Shown here piece after piece: positions 1-8,905 of a stretch of 19,153 bases of DNA. The stretch comes from Pseudomonadota bacterium. GTDB taxonomy: Bacteria > Pseudomonadota > Gammaproteobacteria > Burkholderiales > Ferrovaceae. Within the stretch, counting starts at the first letter, position 1. Each line of letters opens with the position of its first letter. The position numbers and the translations under genes are program-made. The notes under the pieces were generated by a model. The model saw only the letters and a list, made by a program, of their open reading frames with translations. It had not been told where the DNA came from and did not search any database. The stretch spans positions 1-19,153 of the forward strand of contig JAJYQG010000114.1 in assembly GCA_021794775.1 (NCBI GenBank), in the 5' to 3' direction.

Positions 1-100
1 CTTCCGGCGTTCGCGCCAAAGATGGATTGCAACACGAAAGGTCCGTCGGCAGCTTCAGCACCTGCCTATGGTAGGCACGCAACATTTCCAACAATTTCAT
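1..100 (-). CDS. Partial unrecognised CDS at the left edge (3' end outside window)
   Basis: An ATG at 100-98 overlaps the TGA of the preceding ligase gene (ATGA, 4 bases) and opens a frame of 33 codons with no stop before the window edge. It begins MKLLEMLRAYHRQVLKLP. I do not recognise the product. The overlap fits the tight packing of the whole minus-strand block, so another polysaccharide gene would be expected here. There is no clear Shine-Dalgarno sequence. A second minus-strand frame is also open from about base 67 to the edge. It reads AGAEAADGPFVLQSIFGANAG, has a more coding-like codon composition, and could start at the GTG at 35-33. Which frame is translated cannot be decided from 100 bases. 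Confidence 0.4.
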   Translation of the reverse strand, partial: MKLLEMLRAYHRQVLKLPTDLSCCNPSLARTPE

Positions 101-1329
101 AAGCGCGCCAAAACCCCGGCCAACAACACCATACTGTAGCCTTCTGTAAAATCCATGAGAAACGAGTTGAACAGGCAACCGATCAAAAACACCAAACCGG
201 CTCCGCGCATCGTTATGGCAGATACCTCACTACCAGGCGCCGCGCTGAGGTAATACATAAAAAACAACACGATCACAAAAAGCCCTGGGAAACCGAACTG
301 AACAGCCCACATGAGAAATTCATCGTGTAGGTTGTAGGTCGCCATACGACCCAGAAAGCTGGTTTCATGCTGTGCCAGTTTCAATGTCTGGGCATGCACC
401 GAACCTGCTCCAGAACCATACCAGGGATTCAGCCGTATCAGACGAAACCCTTTCTGCCAGAACTGCACACGCTCTCCTTGGGAGGTATCAACCCCTGTGG
501 CACGCGATGCCCTGACCTCACTGACGATGGTTCCCAGCATGGTCGATGGATGCGCCAGACTCCATGTGGTTCCTGCCATCACCAGTACGCCCAACAGAAG
601 GGCCATGCTTTTCCACTTGGCGGGAATGCGGAAGAATGCGCGATCGACCGTCAACCACTCGTACAAAAGCCACAGCAAAATCACCGGAAGCAGTGCTTTT
701 CCCGTCCGCCCCACCATCACAACCAAGATATTGAGCGCCGTCAGCAACCCAATGATGGCAAACAAGTATCGTATCCTGCCTGTTGCACGTATGACATGCA
801 CCCCGGCAATCACCAGCAATACATCAAACAAAAGGCCTTGGGCAATATGCGTTCTGAAAACATTGTCCCCGAAATGTCCGGGAGCAACCCCGTCGTAAAT
901 GGGATCGCTGACATGGGTCAGACCCAAATATTCGGTCCATGAGATGGCCACATTGATCGACAACGCCAGCGCTAAAACGTGCAATGCGCGAACCCTATCC
1001 TCATCGCGACAAAAGAATGGCATCAACCAGGGAATGAACAGCAATTTATGGTACCGGTTCAAAACATTCAGGGCCTCTTGTGAACCGCCCAGAGAATACA
1101 ACGTCCCCACTGCAACCATTCCCAGCATCAGCAGGGCGATTCCTGCCATTCTGTTGGTTACCAGCCGGTGCCATGCCTGACGCCAAGTCTCGCTGAACGG
1201 GGCTACCACCAGGATCAAATATCCAAACAGATTAACGCCACCAACGGCAAATGGCAGCGACAGCAGCATCGCGTAAGTCAGTCCACGTACCAGCCCATCT
1301 GCCCCATCCCACCGCAAGACCCTGTTCAC
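97..1329 (-). CDS. O-antigen ligase / polymerase family membrane protein (Wzy_C-like)
   Basis: The 410-residue product is strongly hydrophobic, with about ten or more predicted membrane segments spread over its length. Its main soluble loop lies at about residues 265-335. That loop has the layout of the WaaL/Wzy_C family: a GERVQFWQKGFRLI segment, then NPWYGSGAGS, then YNLHDEFLMW with His335, then a Gly-rich membrane helix. Family members join undecaprenyl-linked glycan to lipid A core or polymerise surface polysaccharide on the periplasmic face of the inner membrane. Sequence alone does not separate ligase from polymerase. The usual H-N after the loop is H-D here. The GTG start at 1329-1327 overlaps the upstream glycosyltransferase stop (GTGA) and has an AAGG just upstream, which suggests translational coupling. 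Function within the family is inferred. Confidence 0.85.
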   Translation of the reverse strand: MNRVLRWDGADGLVRGLTYAMLLSLPFAVGGVNLFGYLILVVAPFSETWRQAWHRLVTNRMAGIALLMLGMVAVGTLYSLGGSQEALNVLNRYHKLLFIPWLMPFFCRDEDRVRALHVLALALSINVAISWTEYLGLTHVSDPIYDGVAPGHFGDNVFRTHIAQGLLFDVLLVIAGVHVIRATGRIRYLFAIIGLLTALNILVVMVGRTGKALLPVILLWLLYEWLTVDRAFFRIPAKWKSMALLLGVLVMAGTTWSLAHPSTMLGTIVSEVRASRATGVDTSQGERVQFWQKGFRLIRLNPWYGSGAGSVHAQTLKLAQHETSFLGRMATYNLHDEFLMWAVQFGFPGLFVIVLFFMYYLSAAPGSEVSAITMRGAGLVFLIGCLFNSFLMDFTEGYSMVLLAGVLARL

Positions 1330-2636
1330 CTTGAGACCCCGGGTATTGTTGCGGCAACTCGGGCAAGAACTTTTTCCACCGCCTGATCCGGCCCCAATGG
1401 CTGCCGAGGAGAAGCCAGCATTCGACCCTCATGCCAATCGTCGTAAACCTGTTGCAGCAGTTGCTCCACGCTGCCATCCTCGTCAATTTCCACGGCATAG
1501 CCGTTGTAGGCTCGCACCATGTCGGTCAACTGTGGGTTGAGATGCGTCAGTGCGACAACAGGGCGTCTTGCCCAGAAATAATCGTAAACCTTGGAGGGAA
1601 TATATTCTGCGCAATCCTGGGTATGGCCATGAATCAACAGCAATCCATCCATACCATGCATAATTTGCTGAATACGCTCACGACCGGACAATCCCGTGAT
1701 GGCATCGGTCTCTATTCGGCCATGCTCGATAAAATGGGCGCCCAAATCGTGCTCTGCTATCGTGGCTTTCGCAAGGCGATCCATGCTTCCCCCATAACAG
1801 TGGACTTCGATATGAGTCGCCTGATCCGGATGCGCTTGTTTAAACCTTGCAAAGCCCTTCACAAATAATTTCAGCGTTCTTACTTCGGAAAGCGAACCAA
1901 AATGACCAAGACGCAACGCATTGCCTCTGACATAAGGCGCACTGCCCTTGGGCGGATCAGCACCAGGAAGCACCACAAAACCTTTATCCCCCAGTTGGGG
2001 ATGTCGACGCCGTGCGCTGGCCAACGCCTGATCGGTAAACCACCAGACCAGATCGGCTTCTGAGCAGATCATACCTTCCAGCTTCGCCCAGAACTTGAGA
2101 TTGCGTGTGCCAGGAACCGTGCCCGGAAACACCATGGGATCATGAATTTCGGCAATCCATGGAATTCCCGTCAATTTCTTGATCCAGTAACCGGCCCAAT
2201 GGGCAGAATAGGCACCTCCCGTCGAATACACCAGCTCAGGGGAGGTACGGCGTACCCACCGGAGACCATGCCAAACCGCCGCCGGAGTCCAAGACCATTG
2301 ACTCTGCAACCCTGCTACCAAACGCTCCAGCAAGATCCATGGGGCCAACAACAGACTTACGGCACCCGTTACCACGCGATAACGCCAGCCCCGCTTCCCC
2401 CATAAGACGTTGAGACGGTGGCGCAGGTCAAAACGAAAACCCGCGGGTCCCCATGGCCAAAGCTGATCATGGGGAAAACGCGTATCCTGGGTCCCGGTCT
2501 TGGCGCTTAGTACCACAGGATGTATGCCCGATTGGATCAGGTACGGCATCTTATCGGTGATAGTAAGACTGGCGGCTCTGCCATCCATGTTGAAACCATG
2601 GGAAAGAATCAGCCATGTGCGATCAGGTTTCGTCAT
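1326..2636 (-). CDS. GT-B fold glycosyltransferase (family 4-like)
   Basis: The 436-residue protein has the two-lobed plan of GT-B glycosyltransferases. The N-terminal half carries an LVYSTGGAYSAHW stretch, then a Rossmann strand ending in WIAEIHDPM with His165. The C-terminal half starts near residue 240 (LRLGHFGSLSEVRTL). It contains the nucleotide-sugar-binding segment EYIPSKVYDYFWARRP, with Glu344 and the usual Lys349. No transmembrane segment is obvious except a hydrophobic patch near residues 90-110, which may anchor it to the inner membrane. It probably transfers a sugar from a nucleotide donor onto a surface glycan; donor and acceptor cannot be read from the sequence. The ATG at 2636 lies 14 bases inside the end of ntrX, preceded by GGAG. 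The next gene overlaps its stop by four bases, so it belongs with the ligase-like gene. Confidence 0.85.
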   Translation of the reverse strand: MTKPDRTWLILSHGFNMDGRAASLTITDKMPYLIQSGIHPVVLSAKTGTQDTRFPHDQLWPWGPAGFRFDLRHRLNVLWGKRGWRYRVVTGAVSLLLAPWILLERLVAGLQSQWSWTPAAVWHGLRWVRRTSPELVYSTGGAYSAHWAGYWIKKLTGIPWIAEIHDPMVFPGTVPGTRNLKFWAKLEGMICSEADLVWWFTDQALASARRRHPQLGDKGFVVLPGADPPKGSAPYVRGNALRLGHFGSLSEVRTLKLFVKGFARFKQAHPDQATHIEVHCYGGSMDRLAKATIAEHDLGAHFIEHGRIETDAITGLSGRERIQQIMHGMDGLLLIHGHTQDCAEYIPSKVYDYFWARRPVVALTHLNPQLTDMVRAYNGYAVEIDEDGSVEQLLQQVYDDWHEGRMLASPRQPLGPDQAVEKVLARVAATIPGVSR

Positions 2637-3954
2637 GGGGCTCCGGTTTATCCACTTCTCCGCGAAAGGTCATATTCTCAATGCCCAGCTGCCGCAACTT
2701 GCGGTAAAGGTGGGTTCGCTCAAGACCAATATGTTCCGCGACGCGAGACATGTTCCCTCGCGCTTCCCTTAGATGGTGTTCAAGATAAAGCTTTTCAAAG
2801 CTGTCTCGCGCCTGACGCAACGGCTTGTCGAACAGAAAGGACCAATCCGTCGCCATACCGCCCCCCCCTGCTCCAAGCTGATCGCGCTCAACGTGCTGAA
2901 CCCCCTGCTCATAGAAGAAACGTCGTACATCTTCGTAGGCTATTTCCACGCCGGCCGATGTCAAGGCCAATGTGCGTAAAGAGTTCGCCAACTCGGGCAA
3001 ATTACCAGGCCATGGGTAGCTTCCAAGCAGGCTTATGGCACCACTCGAAAGGCTGCGACGGGGAATCTCGCCCGCTTTGGTCATCCTGCCCAAAAAGCTG
3101 CGGCAGATGTCAGGAAGATCGGCCACATGTTCGCGCAATGCAGGAATTCTAATCGCCTCTACTCCCTGCTCAACCAGTTCGGAGGCCACCAGATTCCCAT
3201 CAATAACCATGTACTCCAGTGAGTTACGCGATCCACACATAAGCCTCATATCGTAACGCTCGAGTTTTTCCATAAGAAGCAATAGCCCTTTCTGAGCCAG
3301 AAGCGAAAGAGACTCGATATCTTCGATCAGTATTCCACCATGCTGAAATGCTTCCAAGGGAAGAAAAGGATTGTCTTCAAGCCAGGCATAATCTCTGGAA
3401 ACAAACATCGGAGCGTCAGGCTTCAGAATTTTTTGTGCGGCAAGGTCGAGACCGGATCCATGCTCTCCGATCAGCAGAAAAACCCCAGACCGATGGGATG
3501 CAGCTTTGAGTTTGTCACGCAGATCGGCGATAACCTGTGAACTGCCCAAATCCGCAAAAGAGAACTGCTCCTCCGACTTATGTTGTGCCGACTCCATGGC
3601 CCGTGCCACCGTTCCCAACAGTTTGGGCAACGCGATGGGCTTCTCAAGAAAGCCGAAAGCACCCATCCGGGTCGCTTCTACAGCCATGTCCACGGTGGCA
3701 TGACCGGACATCATGACCACCGGAACGTCCAGCTGACCATGCTCACGCCATTCCTTCAACAACGATACCCCGTCTTCACCCGGCATCCAGATGTCCAGCA
3801 AAACCAGTTGTGGCTGGTAACGGACATACATCTCCCGCGCTTCTCCGGCATCCGAGGCTTCCTTGACCTCGTAACCTTCATCTGTCAGTATCTCGGACAG
3901 CAATTCACGGATGCCGATTTCATCATCCACCACCAATATCAACTTGTTGATCAC
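2623..3954 (-). CDS. ntrX: NtrX-family response regulator with degenerate AAA+ domain
   Basis: The 443-residue protein has an intact receiver domain at about 1-120: acidic pair Asp10/Asp11, phospho-acceptor Asp54, Ser83 and Lys105 in FLEKP. A C-terminal Fis-type helix-turn-helix lies at about 402-425 ([20 protein letters not shown]). The central domain aligns in outline with a sigma-54 activator ATPase but is eroded. The Walker A region reads GEHGSGLD at 163-170, with Leu where Lys is required. The Walker B region reads [11 protein letters not shown] at 206-216. Only about 35 residues separate them, and there is no GAFTGA loop. It should bind DNA in response to phosphorylation by NtrY but is unlikely to open sigma-54 promoters. 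The GTG start has a full AGGAGG and overlaps the ntrY stop (GTGA). Degenerate central domains are known in some betaproteobacterial NtrX proteins (my recollection for Neisseria). Confidence 0.93.
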   Translation of the reverse strand: MINKLILVVDDEIGIRELLSEILTDEGYEVKEASDAGEAREMYVRYQPQLVLLDIWMPGEDGVSLLKEWREHGQLDVPVVMMSGHATVDMAVEATRMGAFGFLEKPIALPKLLGTVARAMESAQHKSEEQFSFADLGSSQVIADLRDKLKAASHRSGVFLLIGEHGSGLDLAAQKILKPDAPMFVSRDYAWLEDNPFLPLEAFQHGGILIEDIESLSLLAQKGLLLLMEKLERYDMRLMCGSRNSLEYMVIDGNLVASELVEQGVEAIRIPALREHVADLPDICRSFLGRMTKAGEIPRRSLSSGAISLLGSYPWPGNLPELANSLRTLALTSAGVEIAYEDVRRFFYEQGVQHVERDQLGAGGGGMATDWSFLFDKPLRQARDSFEKLYLEHHLREARGNMSRVAEHIGLERTHLYRKLRQLGIENMTFRGEVDKPEPHDET

Positions 3955-6119
3955 GCGGCCTCCTGTCTCAAAGGCAACCCGATTTCAATGGTTGCACCCC
4001 CCGTACTGGCATTGAATGCTCGTATTCGTCCATGGTGCTCTTCGACGATTTTCTTGATGATCGGTAAACCAAGCCCTGTTCCTTTATCTTTGGTCGTAAC
4101 ATAGGGTTCGAAAATCCTGGCGATCAGTTCATGATCAAATCCCCGTCCATTGTCGGACACGGACAAGATCGCCCACCCACGCTCGACAGCCGTACTTATC
4201 CTGACATTGAAGCCTGGTTTTCCTTGTCCTTCATCCAAAGCATTTTGAATCAAATTGTGGATCACCTGCCGCAAGCGCACGGGATCGCCTTGAATCAACG
4301 GCAACGATGGCTCAGGTGCAAAACGCACCTGATCTTCGACATTCTCGTACAGAACCAAAACTTCCGAAATCAAGTCATTGAGAGAAAGCTTTTGGTCAGC
4401 GATGCGCGACACTTTGGCATATTCACCAAAACCGTTCACCATGTTTTTCAATGCATCCACCTGATTGATGATGGTGCGTGTGGAACGACGCAGGAGATCG
4501 GCATCCTGATCCCCAAGTTTGTCCTCGAGACGGTGCTGCAGACGCTCAGCCGAAAGCTGGATCGGCGTAAGCGGATTCTTGATTTCATGGGCCAAGCGGC
4601 GTGCGACCTCACCCCAGGCAGCGTAGCGTTGAGCCAGAAAAATATGCGTGATATCGTCGAACACCAAAATCCAACCCGTGCTGTTCTGCAACGATAAACG
4701 CGATGCCTTGAAATGTAACTTTCGCACTTCGCCCTGATACTTCACGTCGTGATCATCTTCCCAGCCATCCTGACCCCCGTTGTCAAACTTGGCGATCAGG
4801 AAGCAGATCACCGGCCAAACAGAGGATGTCTCGTTTCCCAACGCCCCGAGAAGCTGATGATCGCGCCATTCTACCTGGAGCATGGTTTGCGCCGAGAGAT
4901 TCATGCTGCGGATTTTCAAATGAGCATCCAGCACCATCACGCCAGGCGACAGGTTGGACAACACCGTTTCCAGATACACTTTGGCATCCGTCAACTCACG
5001 CTGATAGCGTTCACGGCTGAGCGATGCTTCGTTCAGACGCTTGGTCATGGTATTGAACGACGCCGTCAAAAGTCCAATTTCATCGTTGCTGCTGACCGGA
5101 TTGATTTCGTTGTAATCGCCAGCTCCCACCGCTAACGTCCCCTCAGCCAGGGCATTGAGTGGTGCACCCAGCCGCTCCGAAATGACAAAGGCCAGCACAA
5201 TGGCCGTCAACACGGTCAACAACAACACCAAGGTCAAATTGAGGCGATAAAGATTTTTAAGATCGTTGCGCGCCAGTATCAACTGCTGGTAACCCCGATA
5301 GGCCTCTTCCACTTTATCGGTATTGGTGGTCATCTCCTGGGACACAGGCTGCAGCAGTTGCAAAATCTTGAAATCTTCTTCAAACGAAATTTGATTGACC
5401 GGGACCAGAACGCGCAGATAAGTACCTTTACCCGGCAAGGTTTCAACCAAACGATAGGGACGCAGGGAACGCAGTTGATGGTTGATGGCCGGGCTGAAGG
5501 AGAGATTGGAGGGGACTATGGCATCATTATTACCACTGGAAAAAGCCAATACGTCCCCGTTTTTGGAAAACAGGGAAGCTTCTTGCACACCAAACTGTTC
5601 CCTCAATTGATGCAACAGCGAACGTTCTTCCAGGGCCGTAGCCTCGGAAAGCAGCGAAGCCATGGCTTCCCCTTTATGCACCAGATCGGTCAGAAGGCTG
5701 TCGTACGCTGTGCGCCCGAGACCAAGCCCTGCCGTCAGCGCCTGGTCAACATTGACATCAAACCAGGACTCGATGCTGCCTGACAGAAAGCGTACCGACA
5801 CTCCAAACACCAAACTTCCTGGCAATACCGCCATGCCTACCAGCAACAGCACCAACTTCATGGTCAGCCTGGACCCAAAAACATTCTGGCGCCACTTGGC
5901 ATACAACTGAACCAACTGATAGCCCACCAGCCCCAGCAATCCCAAGGCCAACAAACCACCGCCCAGCAGCAAACTGGGATAATTGGCCGCAAACAGCCCG
6001 GTGTTGCCCGATGCCACCGACAACAAAAACAGAAATACAGCCACCGCCGTAAACGTGGGTATCAGGATCCAGAGCGACTGGGTACCGAAGCGTTTGCGCT
6101 TCAAGGATGCCAAGTCCAT
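3951..6119 (-). CDS. ntrY: NtrY membrane sensor histidine kinase
   Basis: The 722-residue protein has three N-terminal membrane helices (about 16-38, 47-71 and 84-109), an extracytoplasmic region of about 180 residues, and a fourth helix near 293-314. These are followed by HAMP (about 312-365), PAS (about 380-480), HisKA and HATPase domains. The H-box is [20 protein letters not shown] with phospho-acceptor His511. The N-box [10 protein letters not shown]1 DNGRGF and G2 [11 protein letters not shown] are all intact, so the kinase should be active. It is the expected donor of phosphate to NtrX, whose gene overlaps its stop by four bases. The NtrYX family is linked to nitrogen metabolism, microaerobic respiration and envelope control in other proteobacteria; the signal sensed here is unknown. 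The ATG at 6119 is 19 bases inside the DUF4390 gene and lacks a clear Shine-Dalgarno sequence. Confidence 0.95.
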   Translation of the reverse strand: MDLASLKRKRFGTQSLWILIPTFTAVAVFLFLLSVASGNTGLFAANYPSLLLGGGLLALGLLGLVGYQLVQLYAKWRQNVFGSRLTMKLVLLLVGMAVLPGSLVFGVSVRFLSGSIESWFDVNVDQALTAGLGLGRTAYDSLLTDLVHKGEAMASLLSEATALEERSLLHQLREQFGVQEASLFSKNGDVLAFSSGNNDAIVPSNLSFSPAINHQLRSLRPYRLVETLPGKGTYLRVLVPVNQISFEEDFKILQLLQPVSQEMTTNTDKVEEAYRGYQQLILARNDLKNLYRLNLTLVLLLTVLTAIVLAFVISERLGAPLNALAEGTLAVGAGDYNEINPVSSNDEIGLLTASFNTMTKRLNEASLSRERYQRELTDAKVYLETVLSNLSPGVMVLDAHLKIRSMNLSAQTMLQVEWRDHQLLGALGNETSSVWPVICFLIAKFDNGGQDGWEDDHDVKYQGEVRKLHFKASRLSLQNSTGWILVFDDITHIFLAQRYAAWGEVARRLAHEIKNPLTPIQLSAERLQHRLEDKLGDQDADLLRRSTRTIINQVDALKNMVNGFGEYAKVSRIADQKLSLNDLISEVLVLYENVEDQVRFAPEPSLPLIQGDPVRLRQVIHNLIQNALDEGQGKPGFNVRISTAVERGWAILSVSDNGRGFDHELIARIFEPYVTTKDKGTGLGLPIIKKIVEEHHGRIRAFNASTGGATIEIGLPLRQEAA
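3959..3964 (-). promoter_or_regulatory. Ribosome binding site of ntrX
   Basis: A complete AGGAGG lies four bases before the GTG at 3954-3952, inside the last codons of ntrY. It supports the GTG as the true ntrX start and implies strong, coupled translation of the regulator. Confidence 0.75.
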
Positions 6120-6673
6120 TCGTAGGGAGAAGCAGCCAAATTCCAGTCACTGGTATAGAGGGCATCCAGCTGGAACGGCTTCGGCAGACTCGACGTATCC
6201 AGACGGAAAGTCAGTATGGCCCGGTAAACCGTGTCTTTCTTCCATGGGCTATCGGGCGTAATGCTGACAGGTTGAACAGAAGAAAGAGCCGCAAGCGCTT
6301 CAGACAACTCGTTGAAAGTCAGATAGATACTGCCAAGATAATAACGATAGGTCCGCGTTAGCGCGTTGTAGGTGATGCGCCGTTCCTGATGCCAATCCAG
6401 CATCTTTTTATCGAACCAGTACCAGCGCGGCTGGGTCATCTCCAAATCGAGAGCAAAAGACAGAGGCACGCCATGCTGCAAAGCATCGACCAAGGCAGGC
6501 GTCAAGGTCACCCGGTAAGCAGCACTCAGAACCAGCACGCCCGAAGCCGTAGCATGGACTTCCGACGTTACCCTCTCGATGCCTTCGGCGGCGGCGTGCC
6601 GCGCCACCAAAGTCAACATGACCAGCAGGAAAAGCCCGCTAGCTTTTCTGCAATGCCGCGTAAAAGAAACCAT
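6101..6673 (-). CDS. Secreted DUF4390 domain protein
   Basis: The chosen start gives 190 residues beginning [20 protein letters not shown], a typical Sec signal peptide: basic start, hydrophobic core, then VARHAAAEG with probable cleavage after AAA. The mature part is rich in beta strands and carries the aromatic [10 protein letters not shown] and [12 protein letters not shown] segments that mark DUF4390. The function of the family is not known. The gene regularly sits between rsmB and ntrY in Betaproteobacteria, as it does here, so a periplasmic role connected with NtrY sensing is an inference. An ATG four codons upstream (6685-6683) is possible. The chosen ATG is preferred because GAGGA lies five bases before it. 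The gene overlaps rsmB by 35 bases and ntrY by 19. Confidence 0.85.
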   Translation of the reverse strand: MVSFTRHCRKASGLFLLVMLTLVARHAAAEGIERVTSEVHATASGVLVLSAAYRVTLTPALVDALQHGVPLSFALDLEMTQPRWYWFDKKMLDWHQERRITYNALTRTYRYYLGSIYLTFNELSEALAALSSVQPVSITPDSPWKKDTVYRAILTFRLDTSSLPKPFQLDALYTSDWNLAASPYEWTWHP

Positions 6674-7964
6674 CGTGATCCTCATCGGGACATATCCGCC
6701 CTGAACTCCATACTGGCATCGTCACGGCGTCAGCATCACCGTTTACCCACGATTTTTCAAGAAGATCAGATACATCCAATGACCGAACGCCGCTCTGGCG
6801 CTGCAAAAAACCATCGATCACCGATTGATTTTCTTCATCAAAAACGGAACAAGTGGCATAGACCAAACGCCCCCCTTTTTTCAGCAAAGGCCAAAGCGCC
6901 GACAACAACTCCAACTGTTGCCTGGCCATTTTAGGGACGTCACTTTCCTGACGCAACCATTTGATATCAGGGTGCCGTCTGACCACCCCCGATCCGCTGC
7001 AAGGAGCATCCAGAAGTATCCTGTCGAACAGCTTTCCATCCCACCAACGCGATGTTTCCCGAGCGTCCGCACAAAGTACGGGAAATTCGAGCTTCAGGCG
7101 GACCATATCTTTTTGCATTTTCCTGATTCGTTCGGATTCCTTATCCAAAGCCACCATATCAACCCTGGTCACGCTTTCGAGTATATGGGCCGTCTTCCCC
7201 CCCGGGGCAGCACAAGCGTCCAGAATACGCTGCCCAGGATGAAGTCCCATCAGAGCAGAAGCCACTTGCGCCGAAGCATCTTGGACCGATACCAAACCGC
7301 GCTCAAAGCCTGGCAAATGGCTCACCGATACCGGCGTTGTCAGGCGCAAGCCATCGCGACCAACGGGCACGGCATCCATATCATGCTCTTTCAGATTTTG
7401 CAGATACTGCGCTACACTGTTGTGGCGCCGATTGACGCGCAGCATCATCGGCGGAGGTTTCTGAGCCTCCCGAAGATAATCTTCCCAGCGTTGCGGATGA
7501 TCCTTTTGCAGACGGGCGATCCACCAGACCGGATGCGCGTATTGTCCTTCCAGGGTTGACCGAGCCTGCTCCACCAACCCATCTTTCTGTCGCAACAGGT
7601 TGCGCAAGACACCGTTGATAAACCCCTTGACCTTTTCTCCAGCCAGCACCATGCCCGTCTCCACAGCATGGGTCACCACGGCGTGAGGAGCCAATCGCGT
7701 ATGCAACAGCTGATAAGTGGCCAACAACAGTAAAATCTGGAGTGACGGATCGGGGGGGCGCTTCTGAAACAAGGGAGCCAACACCAACTCCAGTTCAGTC
7801 CTATAACGCAAGACCCCGTACAGGCCATCCTGTATCGACGATTTCTGATGATCGGTCAACACCACTTTGGTCTGAGCAAGGGCATCTTTGATGGCTCGAT
7901 CGGCATTTTTCCCACCCCATACCGACATCAACGCCAAGGTCGCCATACGCTGGATTTCCATCAT
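6639..7964 (-). CDS. rsmB: 16S rRNA (cytosine-967 C5) methyltransferase RsmB
   Basis: The product methylates C967 of 16S rRNA using S-adenosylmethionine. The first ~140 residues form the NusB-like RNA-binding domain (ILLLLATYQLLHTRLAPHAV, then FINGVLRNLLR). The rest is a Rossmann methyltransferase with SAM loop LDACAAPGGKTAHILE. The two cysteines of the m5C family are present: Cys322 in LDAPCSGSG and nucleophile Cys372 in ATCSVFDEEN, close to their places in the E. coli enzyme. I chose the ATG at 7964-7962, giving 441 residues. It forms an ATGA overlap with the fmt stop and follows a GGGGGA. The longer frame would begin at a TTG deep inside fmt. A second ATG follows immediately and could also be used. 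Confidence 0.96.
   Translation of the reverse strand: MMEIQRMATLALMSVWGGKNADRAIKDALAQTKVVLTDHQKSSIQDGLYGVLRYRTELELVLAPLFQKRPPDPSLQILLLLATYQLLHTRLAPHAVVTHAVETGMVLAGEKVKGFINGVLRNLLRQKDGLVEQARSTLEGQYAHPVWWIARLQKDHPQRWEDYLREAQKPPPMMLRVNRRHNSVAQYLQNLKEHDMDAVPVGRDGLRLTTPVSVSHLPGFERGLVSVQDASAQVASALMGLHPGQRILDACAAPGGKTAHILESVTRVDMVALDKESERIRKMQKDMVRLKLEFPVLCADARETSRWWDGKLFDRILLDAPCSGSGVVRRHPDIKWLRQESDVPKMARQQLELLSALWPLLKKGGRLVYATCSVFDEENQSVIDGFLQRQSGVRSLDVSDLLEKSWVNGDADAVTMPVWSSGRICPDEDHDGFFYAALQKS
6679..6683 (-). promoter_or_regulatory. Ribosome binding site deciding the DUF4390 start
   Basis: GAGGA stands five bases upstream of the ATG at 6673-6671, within the rsmB coding region. The alternative ATG at 6685-6683 overlaps this element and has no comparable site, so the downstream start is favoured. 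Confidence 0.55.
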
Positions 7965-8905
7965 AAGCTCATCCCCCAACGTTCTCCAACCTGCAGCGGA
8001 ACGCCCGTACAAAATTCACGCACGGACAACACCTTCCCACCAGGCCTCTGTAAGCGCAGAATTCTAAGTCCGCCCCGACCACAAAGCACTTCAATGCCTT
8101 CATCATCGATCCGTAACACTTGACCGGGCAATCCTGAAGGACTCTCCCTGGATTCAGGCATCACCTGCGCCTCACGAATCATGAGGGCTTCCCCGTGGCG
8201 CATGGTCCTGGCCACAGGCGCCGGGATAAAAGCGCGGATCATTCGGTCCAAAACATCGGCATCGGCATGCCAGTCGATGATCGCTTCTTCTTTACGAATC
8301 TTGTGGGCATACATGACTCCCTCTTCAGATTGGGACTGCTTGAGGCGCAACCGTTCATCGAGATGATTCAATGTTTCCACCAGAAGACGGGCACCAAGAG
8401 TAGCCAAGCGGTCATGCAAGGATGCTGAAGTATCACGGTCCTCGATGGGGCAAGCCAGTTGAGCCAGCACAGGCCCTGTATCCAACCCATGATCCATCTG
8501 CATCAAACAAATGCCCGTTTCATGATCTCCGGCCATGATCGCGCGCTGGATCGGTGCCGCTCCACGCCAGCGTGGCAACAACGATGCATGGACGTTGAGC
8601 GCTCCCCACGGTGCAAGCTCCAGCAACCAAGGGGGCAGCAGAAGCCCATAAGCCACGACGACGAGTACATCGGGACGGTAACGCTCCAGCAAAGCCAGCG
8701 CCTGTTGGTCCAGTTTGTCGGGTTGTAACACCGCCACACCGGCTTTAACCGCGCTCTGCTTCACCAGGCCAGGAAGCACTTTTTTACCACGCCCAGCGGG
8801 TCGATCGGGCTGGGTCAAAACCGCAACCACATCATGACCCGATGCCAAAAGGGCCTCAAGGGAGGTTGCCGCAAACGCTGGCGTTCCCGCAAACAAAACA
8901 CGCAT
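7961..8905 (-). CDS. fmt: Methionyl-tRNA formyltransferase
   Basis: The enzyme transfers a formyl group from 10-formyltetrahydrofolate to initiator Met-tRNA in the cytoplasm. The 314-residue length matches the family (E. coli 315). The N-terminal start [12 protein letters not shown] is typical. The catalytic residues sit in ALNVHASLLPRWRGAAPIQR (Asn104, His106) and MDHGLDTGP (Asp142). A C-terminal OB-like domain of about 100 residues follows the linker near residue 205. The ATG at 8905-8903 shares one base with the def stop (TGATG), giving re-initiation-type coupling with deformylase, which acts on the same formyl group later. A TTG one codon upstream is not needed. Confidence 0.97.
   Translation of the reverse strand: MRVLFAGTPAFAATSLEALLASGHDVVAVLTQPDRPAGRGKKVLPGLVKQSAVKAGVAVLQPDKLDQQALALLERYRPDVLVVVAYGLLLPPWLLELAPWGALNVHASLLPRWRGAAPIQRAIMAGDHETGICLMQMDHGLDTGPVLAQLACPIEDRDTSASLHDRLATLGARLLVETLNHLDERLRLKQSQSEEGVMYAHKIRKEEAIIDWHADADVLDRMIRAFIPAPVARTMRHGEALMIREAQVMPESRESPSGLPGQVLRIDDEGIEVLCGRGGLRILRLQRPGGKVLSVREFCTGVPLQVGERWGMSL

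Noticed and set aside
2520..3152. 210-residue plus-strand open frame opposite the ntrX 3' end
   Set aside because: It is a shadow frame with low-complexity, Arg- and Cys-rich composition crossing two real genes.
6825..7559. 244-residue plus-strand open frame opposite rsmB
   Set aside because: It lies wholly antisense to the well-supported rsmB gene, shows no recognisable motif, and is rich in His, Arg, Gln and Pro as expected of a shadow frame.
7965..8012. TTG-initiated N-terminal extension of RsmB
   Set aside because: It lies entirely within fmt. The ATG forming the ATGA overlap gives the normal family start and length.
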